The position numbers were made by a program, and so were the translations under genes. A stretch of DNA of 64,000 nucleotides, taken from Lachnospiraceae bacterium. Lineage in GTDB: Bacteria; Bacillota; Clostridia; Lachnospirales; Lachnospiraceae. The stretch covers positions 1 through 64,000 of the forward strand of contig JAFQOW010000010.1 of NCBI GenBank assembly GCA_017412055.1, written 5' to 3'. Shown here piece after piece: positions 53,326 through 62,500 of this stretch. Position 1 is the first letter of the stretch; each line of letters opens with the position of its first letter. Under the pieces are notes generated by a model, which searched no databases, was not told the origin of the DNA, and saw only the letters and a list, made by a program, of their open reading frames with translations.

Positions 53326-54132
53326 ATGTTACCGTATATATATATATTTGATTATCCATTGCCAATGTATGGCTTATTGGCTATCCTAGGGTTTGTATTG
53401 GCTGTTTTACTCGCTATGAGTCTTGCTAAAAGATATGGCTTGCCAGCTTCTGACGTGGGCTTTGCCAGCTTTTACTGCGCTATAGGTATAGTTTTAGGGG
53501 CAAAGCTTATGTATTTTATAACTATGCTTCCAAAATTTATAAAGCATTTTGATGTATTTTTGGACAATCCATGGGCTGTACTTATATATGTATTTGCAGG
53601 GTTTGTATTCTATGGTGGACTTATAGGTGGTGCTTTGGGTGTTATTATTTATTGTAAGCAGTTTAGCATTCCGCTTAAGCCGTTTATGAATGTGGCGGCA
53701 CCTGCTATTCCACTTATGCATGGAATAGGTAGAATAGGTTGTCTTTGTGCGGGATGCTGTTATGGTATGAAGTATGACGGGCCATTTGCCATTACGTATC
53801 CATGCAATGAGATGACTGTGGGAATGTGTGGTGTGTCTAGATTTCCTACACAGCTTGTAGAGACAGTCGTAAATCTTATATTGGCAGTATGTCTTTATTT
53901 CTTTGTTAGAAAAGGTGTGAAAAAGGATGGACAGCCTATAGGAATTTATCTAGTTGTATATAGTATTATGAGATTCTTACTTGAATTTGTAAGAGGTGAT
54001 GAGATAAGAGGCGGAATGCTTAGCTTGTCTACATCACAATGGATAAGTTTATTACTTCTTCCTCTTGGAATTTATCTTATATTTAGAAAAGATAGAGTTG
54101 ACAGAAAGGAAGAAAGTGAATATACTGAATAA
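53326..54132 (+). CDS. Lgt-family protein (prolipoprotein diacylglyceryl transferase-like) with Cys-rich signature
   Basis: A 268-residue protein with seven membrane segments. It keeps the YGGLIGG loop (96-102), R136 in HGIGRIG and RGDEIRGG near 222-229 of Lgt. But the classical GRxGNFxNxE signature is replaced by G135-R-I-G-C139-L-C141-A-G-C144-C145-Y-G: Asn and Glu are lost and four Cys gained. Lgt moves diacylglycerol from phosphatidylglycerol to the lipobox Cys. It may be a divergent Lgt, or a paralogue with another role; the genome needs an Lgt as several lipoproteins occur here. Confidence 0.78.
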   Translation: MLPYIYIFDYPLPMYGLLAILGFVLAVLLAMSLAKRYGLPASDVGFASFYCAIGIVLGAKLMYFITMLPKFIKHFDVFLDNPWAVLIYVFAGFVFYGGLIGGALGVIIYCKQFSIPLKPFMNVAAPAIPLMHGIGRIGCLCAGCCYGMKYDGPFAITYPCNEMTVGMCGVSRFPTQLVETVVNLILAVCLYFFVRKGVKKDGQPIGIYLVVYSIMRFLLEFVRGDEIRGGMLSLSTSQWISLLLLPLGIYLIFRKDRVDRKEESEYTE

Positions 54133-54171
54133 TGGTGGATTAAGGCAAAAAAAGGAGAGAGGGTACCTAGG

Positions 54172-54696
54172 ATGAATAAGTTTTTGATTATAGGCAAGTC
54201 TAATAGTGGGAAGTCATGCCTGATGGATGAATTACTAGAAAAGAACGGGCTAAGACCAGTAGGTTTTAGAATGCATAGCATAGTATTTGAGAATGAATTT
54301 AAGGGATATTATATGAGCTCAATTAAGGATGTGGAAGGATATCATAACAACGTACCTATTCAGACAGTTCTTAAGAGCAAGCACAGAATAAATCTTACAG
54401 AAGTTTACGATACATTTGGTGTACTTTGTCTTTCAGATGTTCTTAAGATGAAGAAAAAAGAGTATGATTGCATCATATTAGATGAGCTTGGTAGAGGTGA
54501 ATTTCAGTCTCCGGAATTTATGGAGAAGATTAGAGAAATCTTAGAGTTAGATGTGAATGTATTCATACTTATGAAGACTGTTAATAATGAGTTTACAAGC
54601 GAGCTTCGTAAGAGAAGAGACCTTATTATCTATGATATGGATAATATGTCACAGGATGAGGTATATTTAAGTATAGAGTCGAAACTTGGTAAATAA
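54172..54696 (+). CDS. Nucleoside-triphosphatase (THEP1-like P-loop NTPase)
   Basis: A 174-residue P-loop protein: Walker A GKSNSGKS (8-15), Walker B CIILDELGRGEF near 103-114, as in the NTPase_1 (THEP1) family that hydrolyses nucleoside 5'-triphosphates. The usual length and the LDELG motif agree. The physiological role is unknown. It follows the Lgt-family gene by 39 bases with AAAGGAGAGAGG upstream and is probably cotranscribed. The dapA promoter starts 17 bases downstream. Confidence 0.78.
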   Translation: MNKFLIIGKSNSGKSCLMDELLEKNGLRPVGFRMHSIVFENEFKGYYMSSIKDVEGYHNNVPIQTVLKSKHRINLTEVYDTFGVLCLSDVLKMKKKEYDCIILDELGRGEFQSPEFMEKIREILELDVNVFILMKTVNNEFTSELRKRRDLIIYDMDNMSQDEVYLSIESKLGK

Positions 54697-54712
54697 TAAT
54701 ATTATCAAGTGA

Positions 54713-54741
54713 TTGACACATAAGTACTTAAGTGTTATATT
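54713..54741 (+). promoter_or_regulatory. dapA promoter
   Basis: TTGACA (54713-54718), 17-base spacer, TATATT (54736-54741), just upstream of the lysine riboswitch. Confidence 0.8.
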
Positions 54742-54764
54742 TGAAATAATAAATTAAATATTAA

Positions 54765-54996
54765 GATAATGTGTAGAGGTCGCGTATTTTATTAGTACAC
54801 ATAAAGATGCAAGCAGTAGCAGAAGACATATGTGAAAAGGGAAATACGCCGAAAGAGTGATAAGACTGTTATTATTATTCTTGGGCATAGAGTTAAGAGC
54901 TCTATGACTGTCATTTGCAAAAAGAAAAGCAAATGTTGAGCTATCATGGATCTTTAGTTATGATATTCATGAGCTGACCTTTGCGGTCGGCTTTTT
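54765..54996 (+). promoter_or_regulatory. Lysine riboswitch (L box) with terminator
   Basis: The L-box core is readable in order: AGAGGTCGCG (54775-), TTAGTA (54792-), AAAGGGAAATACGCCGAAAG (54836-), TTGGG with a CATAGAG/CTCTATG stem (54880-54906) and ACTGTCA (54907-). An expression platform ends in a terminator GCTGACC-TTTGC-GGTCGGC plus five T (54973-54996). Bound lysine should stabilise the terminator and switch off dapA, matching feedback control of lysine synthesis. Confidence 0.95.
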
Positions 54997-55039
54997 ATCA
55001 TTTATAAAGCATTATCTTCATCAAAAGGAGGAATATTTT

Positions 55040-55930
55040 ATGTCAATTTTTACAGGTGCTGGTGTTGCTATTGTTACACCTATGAATCAGGATGGTTCAG
55101 TTAATTATGAAGTATTTGGAAACATTGTAGAGGATCAGATTGCAGGTGGTACTGATTGTATTATCGTATGTGGTACTACAGGTGAGGCTTCTACTCTTAC
55201 ACACGAGGAGCATCTTGAGTGTATTAAGTTTGTAGTTGATAAAGTTAATAAGAGAATACCAGTAGTAGCAGGAACAGGCTCTAACTGTACAGAGACAGCT
55301 ATCTATCTTTCAAAGGAAGCTGAGAAGTATGGTGTAGATGGTTTGCTTGTTGTTACTCCATATTATAATAAAGCTACACAGAAGGGCTTAGTAGCACATT
55401 ATAAGGCTATATCAGATGCTGTTAATGTGCCTATTATCTTATACAACGTTCCAAGTAGAACAGGTGGATGTAATATTTTACCAGAGACAGTTATGGCTAT
55501 CTGTGATGTGGCTCCAAATGTAGTAGCTATTAAGGAAGCTTCTGGTAATATTTCACAGGTTGCTAAGCTTGCAGCATTATCAAAGGGTAGAATTGATATT
55601 TATTCAGGAAATGATGATCAGATAGTTCCTCTTTTATCACTTGGTGGCAAGGGTGTTATCTCTGTATTATCAAATGTGGCTCCTAAGCAGACACATGATA
55701 TCGTAGCTGAGTATCTTGCAGGTAATGTAGAAAAGAGCTGTCAGTTACAGCTTGATGCAATCGAGCTTGTAGAAGCTTTATTCTGTGAGGTTAATCCTAT
55801 TCCTGTCAAGGCAGCTATGAATCTTCAGGGTAAGAATGTAGGTACACTTCGTATGCCTCTTACAGATATGGAAGAGAAGAATGTGGAGAGACTTGCAGCA
55901 GCTATGCGTAAGTATGGAATCTTAGATTAA
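55040..55930 (+). CDS. dapA: 4-hydroxy-tetrahydrodipicolinate synthase
   Basis: A 296-residue TIM-barrel lyase: GTTGEASTL at 45-53, catalytic Tyr Y135 in ILYNVPSRTG, Arg R140 and Schiff-base Lys K165 in VVAIKEASG. It condenses pyruvate with aspartate semialdehyde (from Asd) as the first step of lysine/diaminopimelate synthesis. RBS AAAGGAGG at 55024-55031. Controlled by the lysine riboswitch and followed by dapB 133 bases on. Confidence 0.97.
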   Translation: MSIFTGAGVAIVTPMNQDGSVNYEVFGNIVEDQIAGGTDCIIVCGTTGEASTLTHEEHLECIKFVVDKVNKRIPVVAGTGSNCTETAIYLSKEAEKYGVDGLLVVTPYYNKATQKGLVAHYKAISDAVNVPIILYNVPSRTGGCNILPETVMAICDVAPNVVAIKEASGNISQVAKLAALSKGRIDIYSGNDDQIVPLLSLGGKGVISVLSNVAPKQTHDIVAEYLAGNVEKSCQLQLDAIELVEALFCEVNPIPVKAAMNLQGKNVGTLRMPLTDMEEKNVERLAAAMRKYGILD

Positions 55931-56063
55931 TGAGCAAAGCAATGTGCAGAAAGCACGATTTTGTCAATGAAGTTCTGAACAACTACGTTTAGATTTGTTA
56001 TTTAAGTTAGTTATATGGATTAATAGATAAAAGTCTATGATTAAGAAAGAACAGGTAGAAAAA

Positions 56064-56819
56064 ATGGTTAATATTATTATGGTAGGTTGTAACGGCAAAA
56101 TGGGCCGTGTAATTACTAATATTGTCAATGATGACGCAGAGGCAACAATTGTAGCAGGTGTAGATGTATTTGACGATGGTCATAATACATATCCTGTATA
56201 TAAGAGTATTGAATTGGTTCAAGAGGATGCAGATGTTATCATTGATTTTTCTAATCCAGCATCACTTGATTCTATATTGGAATATTCTATAAGAACACAG
56301 GTGCCAGCAGTTTTATGCTCAACTGGTTATTCAAAGGAAGAGATAGCTAAAATCGATGAAGCTGCAACTAAGGTTGCTATACTTCGCTCAGGCAATATGT
56401 CTCTTGGTATCAATACTATGGCTAAGGTTATGAAGGCTGTGACTAATGTTCTTACAGATGCAGGCTTTGATGTAGAGATAGTAGAGAAGCATCACAATCA
56501 GAAGATTGATGCTCCAAGTGGAACAGCACTTATGCTTGCAGATGCTGTAAATGAGCAGCTTAATAATGAGTATGAGTATTGCTATGATAGAAGTCAGATT
56601 AGAGAGAAGCGTCCACAGAAGCAGATAGGTATAAGTGCTGTAAGAGGTGGCTCAATTGTAGGTGAGCATGAGATTATTTTTGCCGGAACAGATGAGGTTC
56701 TTGAGTTTAAGCATACAGCATATTCAAAGGCTATATTTGCCAAGGGCGCAGTTCAGGCAGCTAAGTTCTTAAAAGGACAGAATGTGGGTATGTACTCTAT
56801 GAAGGATGTAATCGGATAA
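56064..56819 (+). CDS. dapB: 4-hydroxy-tetrahydrodipicolinate reductase
   Basis: A 251-residue DapB: NAD(P) loop VGCNGKMGRV (7-16) and substrate motif EKHHNQKIDAPSGTAL near 150-165 containing the catalytic His/Lys. It reduces the DapA product. An upstream in-frame ATG at 56037 has no ribosome site, whereas 56064 follows AGGTAG and gives the family start. It probably shares the dapA transcript and hence lysine control. Confidence 0.94.
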   Translation: MVNIIMVGCNGKMGRVITNIVNDDAEATIVAGVDVFDDGHNTYPVYKSIELVQEDADVIIDFSNPASLDSILEYSIRTQVPAVLCSTGYSKEEIAKIDEAATKVAILRSGNMSLGINTMAKVMKAVTNVLTDAGFDVEIVEKHHNQKIDAPSGTALMLADAVNEQLNNEYEYCYDRSQIREKRPQKQIGISAVRGGSIVGEHEIIFAGTDEVLEFKHTAYSKAIFAKGAVQAAKFLKGQNVGMYSMKDVIG

Positions 56820-56885
56820 TAGAGTTATGTTTTAATTTGAAAGAATTAAAGTGATAAGAAATTAAAAAAAATAATGTATAAAAAA

Positions 56886-56945
56886 AGTCTCCTTTGTTAA
56901 TAAATATAGGTAGTAAATTAATTACTAAATATATCAAAGGAGACT
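56886..56945 (+). promoter_or_regulatory. Leader hairpin masking the ribosome site of the lipoprotein gene
   Basis: Perfect 11-bp arms AGTCTCCTTTG (56886-56896) and CAAAGGAGACT (56935-56945); the second arm contains the AAAGGAG ribosome site 10 bases before ATG 56952. A smaller stem TAGTAA-N5-TTACTA (56911-56927) fills the loop. Translation would need the hairpin to open. Confidence 0.78.
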
Positions 56946-56951
56946 ATTATT

Positions 56952-57257
56952 ATGGGTAAATTTAAGAGAATGTCTTTGGTTTTATTGGTTGTAGGTGTTT
57001 TAGCTGTAGCAGTAGGCTGTTCTTGTAGCGCTGAAACAGATATGGGTACAGAGACAACTAGCAACAATACAACTAGTGAGAGAGTGACAACTGACAGAGT
57101 GACAACTAATAGTACAACTGGTAACAATACTATCAATGGTACTACAGACAATGGTACTACTGGTACAGGTCTTATCGATGAAATCGGAAGCGACCTTAAG
57201 GATAGTATAACAGAGACAACTAGTGGTAATGATTCATCTCGTAATGGTATGAGATAG
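56952..57257 (+). CDS. Small Thr/Asn-rich lipoprotein
   Basis: A 101-residue protein with a lipoprotein signal (hydrophobic 8-21, lipobox AVGC with Cys near residue 23; a second Cys two on). The mature part is almost all Thr, Asn, Ser, Gly and Asp with TTxN/TTDR repeats and one acidic amphipathic piece (LIDEIGSDLKDSI). No known domain; it resembles a disordered surface spacer. Its ribosome site is in a perfect hairpin. Function unknown. Confidence 0.78.
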   Translation: MGKFKRMSLVLLVVGVLAVAVGCSCSAETDMGTETTSNNTTSERVTTDRVTTNSTTGNNTINGTTDNGTTGTGLIDEIGSDLKDSITETTSGNDSSRNGMR

Positions 57258-57309
57258 TTATACTGATTAATGATATTGCTGAGAATCAGTAAAACATAGC
57301 TATATAGGC

Positions 57310-57840
57310 TTAGCCTACGGTGTTTAGTATACCGTCGGCTATGGCCTTGGCTATATCATAAAATTCGGCATCGAACTTTTCATTGTCGGCGTCATTATTT
57401 ATAAAGCCTGCTTCTACTAGGACAGCAGGCATTTTTGTGCGCTTTAGGACTACAAGATTTGGTCGTTCAATTACACCTCTTACATCAAAGCCTAGATTGG
57501 CTAACTCATTATTGATATTTCTAGCAAGGGTGGATTTGATTCCTTGGTCATTGAAAACTAATGTTTCAACACCTGTGCCAGTATTGGGCGTAGGGAGAGC
57601 ATTTCTGTGAATTGAAACAAACAAATCTGCGTTTGCGTTATTTCCCATAATTGCTTTTTCGAAAGGAGTATTATATACATCCTCAGTACGTGTATATAAA
57701 ACTTCGATACCATTATCAGCAAGTATTTCACCTACGGCTAGGGCAAGGTTCAGATTATCATCTTTCTCATTTCTTCCGTTGTATGTGGCACCGAAATCTT
57801 CGCCACCGTGACCTGGATCTATAACTATTCTATATGCCAT
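57310..57840 (-). CDS. N-acetylmuramoyl-L-alanine amidase (Amidase_3)
   Basis: A 176-residue catalytic domain: zinc ligands His in IDPGHGG (residue 10), Glu in NEKDDNL (near 25) and His in SIHRNA (near 79), and catalytic Glu in LVEAGFINN (near 141). It cuts the amide between MurNAc and the stem peptide. There is no signal peptide or wall-binding domain, as in some phage- or spore-associated amidases, so how it reaches the wall is unclear. ATG 57840 follows AAGG; GTG 57846 is the alternative. Confidence 0.9.
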   Translation of the reverse strand: MAYRIVIDPGHGGEDFGATYNGRNEKDDNLNLALAVGEILADNGIEVLYTRTEDVYNTPFEKAIMGNNANADLFVSIHRNALPTPNTGTGVETLVFNDQGIKSTLARNINNELANLGFDVRGVIERPNLVVLKRTKMPAVLVEAGFINNDADNEKFDAEFYDIAKAIADGILNTVG

Positions 57841-57914
57841 ATTCACCTTGTTTATTATTCTTTGTTATTTTATTATATGATGGAATTTTAGATTAGTTAA
57901 TAAAAAGCTTGCTT

Positions 57915-58979
57915 TTAGTCATCATATTTTGTATTTATTACATGTTGTATCATTTTATTCACATCAGAATTGGCATTTATGGCTGTGATATTTACCTCAG
58001 GATATTTATTTTTAAATACTACAAATACTTCATGAGCAAAGCCCTGTCCTATCATAGGTACCTCTGAAAAATCCAAGATTATATCACCAAACTGTTCCAT
58101 ACGGTAAACAAGTCTTCTGGCAAGGGAACGGGCCACTGGATAACCGCCGTGGCAAATTTCACGGATAGGAATAATAGTTTTGGAGAAGCCCTCATTATCT
58201 GATGAGAATTCATCGAATATTTCATTCATTTTTCTTGTAGAGAAGTTAGAAAGCTCCATCCATACTGTAGTGCCGTAGCCACTTATCTTATTTGCATATG
58301 ATTCAAGATATGCTTTTAGGGAGGCATCTGCACTTTGCATACCATGATAGAATACCTGATTATCTGAACATATAGCAAAGTAATCAAGCATCTTAGATAC
58401 GAAGAATATACCCTCGCCTGTATGAAGATACTTAGCTATGGTTAATTTGCCCTTATGAAGCTCAAGGATAATATCTCTTGTACTTATATCTATATTCTTT
58501 TCTTTTTTTACATAATCTTTAATTCGCTGGAAAATACCTTCACCTGTATCAGCGATAATGATATCTGTATAGAGATAGCTGGTTCTTATCTTGCATATTA
58601 CCTTATCGGCACCAGAGTGCTCCAATGCATTATTCATTATTTCTACAAATACGTAAGGCCAAATTTTTTTAGCTGATTCAGAGAAATCTTTGATAACAGG
58701 TGCTAAGATTTCACCGTATATTTCATGCTCTTCGAAGCTTTCATTGGCTATATCGTAGATATACTCATATTCTGTCCAGGTAAGGTCGTAGCCACAGGCA
58801 CGGTCTTCATCCTTATTTATAATCTTTTGGTCCATAAGCTCTTTAAGATATCTTCTGATGCTGGTAGCAGTGAGGGAATATTTCTTTATAAGCTTTTGGA
58901 TGAATTCTGCATCGTCATTGTTTATAAGCTCCATAAGATTATGCTGTATTTTGTCACGTTTTTCCTTAGTAAAAGACAT
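57915..58979 (-). CDS. HTH - GHKL ATPase - STAS-like (DUF4325) regulatory fusion
   Basis: A 354-residue cytoplasmic protein. Residues 1-60 form a winged helix (TATSIRRYLKELMDQ); 85-235 a GHKL ATPase with N-box E113-IMN-N117-ALEHS, G1 D144-TGEG and G2 G188-EG; 275-345 a STAS-like DUF4325 domain (GDIILDFSEVPMIGQGFAHEVFVVF). The ATPase resembles anti-sigma kinases (SpoIIAB/RsbW) and STAS domains are their antagonists, so one chain joins DNA-binding, kinase-like and antagonist-like parts. Partners are not known. RBS AGGAGG sets the start. Confidence 0.8.
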   Translation of the reverse strand: MSFTKEKRDKIQHNLMELINNDDAEFIQKLIKKYSLTATSIRRYLKELMDQKIINKDEDRACGYDLTWTEYEYIYDIANESFEEHEIYGEILAPVIKDFSESAKKIWPYVFVEIMNNALEHSGADKVICKIRTSYLYTDIIIADTGEGIFQRIKDYVKKEKNIDISTRDIILELHKGKLTIAKYLHTGEGIFFVSKMLDYFAICSDNQVFYHGMQSADASLKAYLESYANKISGYGTTVWMELSNFSTRKMNEIFDEFSSDNEGFSKTIIPIREICHGGYPVARSLARRLVYRMEQFGDIILDFSEVPMIGQGFAHEVFVVFKNKYPEVNITAINANSDVNKMIQHVINTKYDD

Positions 58980-59203
58980 AAAATCCTCCTTGTCTAATTA
59001 AGTACACAGATTTTTAATATTGGTGTGCAACATGTCGAAACTATAATAAAACAAAATTAAACTATATATAAATATAATACAATTTTAAGATAAAATATGC
59101 AACCTGAAAAACAAGGATTCTTAAAATAAAAAATTCAAAATCCCCCATTGATTAGTTATATAAAATTCGATAAAATATCTCTAGCACTACAATTGTTTTG
59201 TAA

Positions 59204-59407
59204 TCAATTATATGTATAGGAGTAGACGGATGTGCTGCTTGTGGTGGAAGGTGTAGCAGAGACGGAGGCAGATGTGGCATCATCCTTTGAGGCAAACACA
59301 TTAACCATCACAATAATTAGGATGATAGTAAGTATAATTAATATGGCTGTGTAGATTAATTCTTTTAGCTGCATCACATATATTTTTGGGTTGTCGTCTT
59401 GATTCAT
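59204..59407 (-). CDS. Small single-pass membrane protein
   Basis: A 67-residue protein: short acidic N-terminus, one long hydrophobic helix (about 14-40) and a Ser/Thr/Ala tail ending in tyrosines (SVYSYTYN). Start ATG 59407 has AGGAG 6 bases upstream; the frame also runs to 59425. No family recognised. It sits divergently from addB, but no link can be claimed. Confidence 0.65.
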   Translation of the reverse strand: MNQDDNPKIYVMQLKELIYTAILIILTIILIIVMVNVFASKDDATSASVSATPSTTSSTSVYSYTYN

Positions 59408-59546
59408 AGATTCTCCTATGGGCACATGCCCTTAAGCATAAGTTATTATTTATATATTTTATTCAAAAGAAATAGATTTATGAGTAATTTATCGTACATA
59501 TAAATTGTTAATATAGATATATAGATTTTAAGAGGGAGGCGATGAA

Positions 59547-62500
59547 ATGTTACGTTTTATTTTGGGAGCTAGCGGAGTAGGTAAAACAACATATATATAT
59601 GATGAAATCATAAAAGAGTCTATGGAAAATATGGATAAGCAGTATATTCTTCTTGTGCCTGACCAGTTTACTATGGAGACACAGAGGGATATTGTGAGTA
59701 GACATCCAAGACATGGAACGATGAATATAGATATATTAAGCTTCAATAGACTTGCATTTAGAGTGTTTGAAGAACTTGGCATAAGTAGGATGACCATTTT
59801 AGATGATACGGGAAAGACACTTCTTCTTCGCCATGCCATAGAAAAGAGTAAGGACAAGCTTAAGTTATATAAAGATAAATATAAATATTTCGGCTTTGTG
59901 GAGGAGATGAAATCTTCTATATCAGAGCTTTACCAGTATGGAATATCTGAGGAACAGTTAGAGCAGGCTATAAACGATACAAAGGACCATAAGATGACTT
60001 CTATGAAGCTTTATGATATTAAGATTATCTATGAAGCCTTTAAGGAAGAGGTTAAGAGCATAAGCGATGGTGAGAATACTTATATCACCAAGGAAGAGGT
60101 GCTGGCTAAGCTTTGTCAGATTATAGGTAGTTCAAAGATTGTTAAAGATAGCATCATATATATAGATGGCTTTACAGGGTTTACTCCTGTGCAAAACAGA
60201 CTTCTAGGACTTCTTATGGAGTGTGGAGGCCAGATGAATATGACAGTTACATTGCCTAAGGAAGAGTGTGATGGATTAACTAGTGCAGGCATTAAGGATA
60301 TTAAGGAGCATGAGCTATTTGCTATGTCTAAGAATACGGTTAATACACTTATATCTATAGCGGCAGATAGGAAGATATCTACACTGGAACCAGTTATTTT
60401 AGATAGAAGTCCTCTGTCTAGATTTGGTAAAAATGAAGTGTTAGGTCACATTGAAAAGAATATTTTTAGAGTTGGTAAGGCTGATAAAGTGCTTATAGAT
60501 GATAGCTTTAAGCTTCTTGTGGCAGAGAATCCTATGATGGAGACTTCTTTTGTGGCAGAAAAGATAAGTGAGCTTATAAGAAAGTCAAAGGGTGAGCTTA
60601 AATATAGAGATATAGCAGTTGTCACTGGTGATTTGGAAGGTATGAAGCGCAATATAGAAAAGGCATTTAAGAGGGCTGATATTCCATTTTTTATGGATAA
60701 TAAGAGAACGCTTATGACTAATATATTTGTGAATATTATCAGGGCTATACTTAGAATAGTAGCTGAGGACTTTAGCTATGAAAGTGTATTTTCATATATT
60801 AAGAATAGTATGAGTCCTATTTCTTTAGAGGATGGGGATATTTTAGAGAATTACGTTATAGCCTGTGGTATAAAGGGTAGGAAGGCATATTCTGAAAGGT
60901 TTACAAGAAGGTATAAGGGGCTTACAGAGGAAGGTTTAGCTAGGTGTGAAGCTATAAGAATTAAGCTTATGGAAGCTTTATCGGATTTTACAGATAGAGA
61001 TTTTTCTAGTATGACAGTGGCTGACATAACAGAAGCTATACGGGAATTTGTGGAAAAGTATGAGTTTGAGAAGCTTCTAGCTGAATATGAGGAAAGGTTT
61101 AAGGAAGAGGGAAAGTTATCCTTAGCTGCTGAATATAGTCAGGCGTACAAGCTGGTTATGGAATTATTTGACAAGCTTGTAAGTCTTCTTGGTGACGAAA
61201 AAATTTCTCTTAAAGAATATAGAAGATTGCTAGACGATGGCTTTGATGAGATTAAGGTTGGGATTATTCCCCTTGTGATGGACCAGGTGGTAGTGGGCGA
61301 TATTATAAGAACTAGACTTAATCATATTAAGGTTTTATTTGTCATAGGTGTAAATGACGGTATTATACCTGCTAATGGTGGAAAGCCAGGCTTGTTATCT
61401 GGAAGTGATAGAACAGTGCTTAAGAATCTTAATATGGAGTTATCCCCTACAGTTAGAGAGCAGGCATTTATAGAAAAGTTCTATCTATATCTTAATTTTA
61501 CGAAGGCGTCGGATAAGCTTGTTATGACTTATGCTACTAGCGCATCTGACGGTTCACCTCTTCGTCCTTCATATCTTTGCGGTGTGTTAAAGGATATGTT
61601 TACAGACTGTAAGGAACATAGTGCGAAGAATAGTATGAAAAATGAAGTGCTATCAAAGTATGGAGCCTTTGACAGAATGGCATCAAGTATATGTCAGTAT
61701 GGCAGTGATTCTATAGATGATTTGTGGAAGGAATTGTTTACGTATTTTTCTAGGGATGAGGCCTATAGAGATGCACTTAATGCTGCCATAGATGGAGCGT
61801 TTTTCCTTAATAATAATCTATCCCTTGATAAGACTGTGGCAAAAGCTCTTTACAAGGAGGGCGTGGGCAATAGCATAACTAGAATTGAGAAGTATGCAGC
61901 CTGTGCCTATGCACATTTCTTGGCGTATGGACTTAAGCTTGCTGAGCGCGAGGTGTATGAGATAAAGTCAGCAGATATGGGTAATATTTTCCATGAGGCT
62001 ATAGAGCTTTTTTCTAGAAAAATTGTAGAAAAGAATATGGATTTTAAGAATGTTACAGAGGAGTGGCGAAAAAATATCGTTGCCCAGGTGGTGGAAGAGG
62101 TAACTGAAAATTATGGTGGAAAAATTCTTTCAAGCTCTGCTAGAAACGCTTATATGGTGGAGAAAATTCGTCGTATAACTGACAGGTCAGCTTGGGCTAT
62201 TATAGAGCACATTAAGAGAGGAGACTTTAATCCTTCAGAGTTTGAGTTAAAGCTTAAGGAAGGCAGAATCGACAGAGTAGATAAGATGTCAGAGGATGGA
62301 GATATCTATATAAAGATTATTGATTATAAGTCGGGGAATACATCCTTTGATCCGGCTATGGTTGAGAATGGCTTGCAGCTTCAGCTTATTTACTATATGG
62401 ATAAGATGGTAGATAGGGAGAGTAAGGCTAATCCTTCCAAGAAGGTTATTCCAGGTGGTGCATTCTATTTTAATATAAAAGACCCTATTCTTGATTTCGA

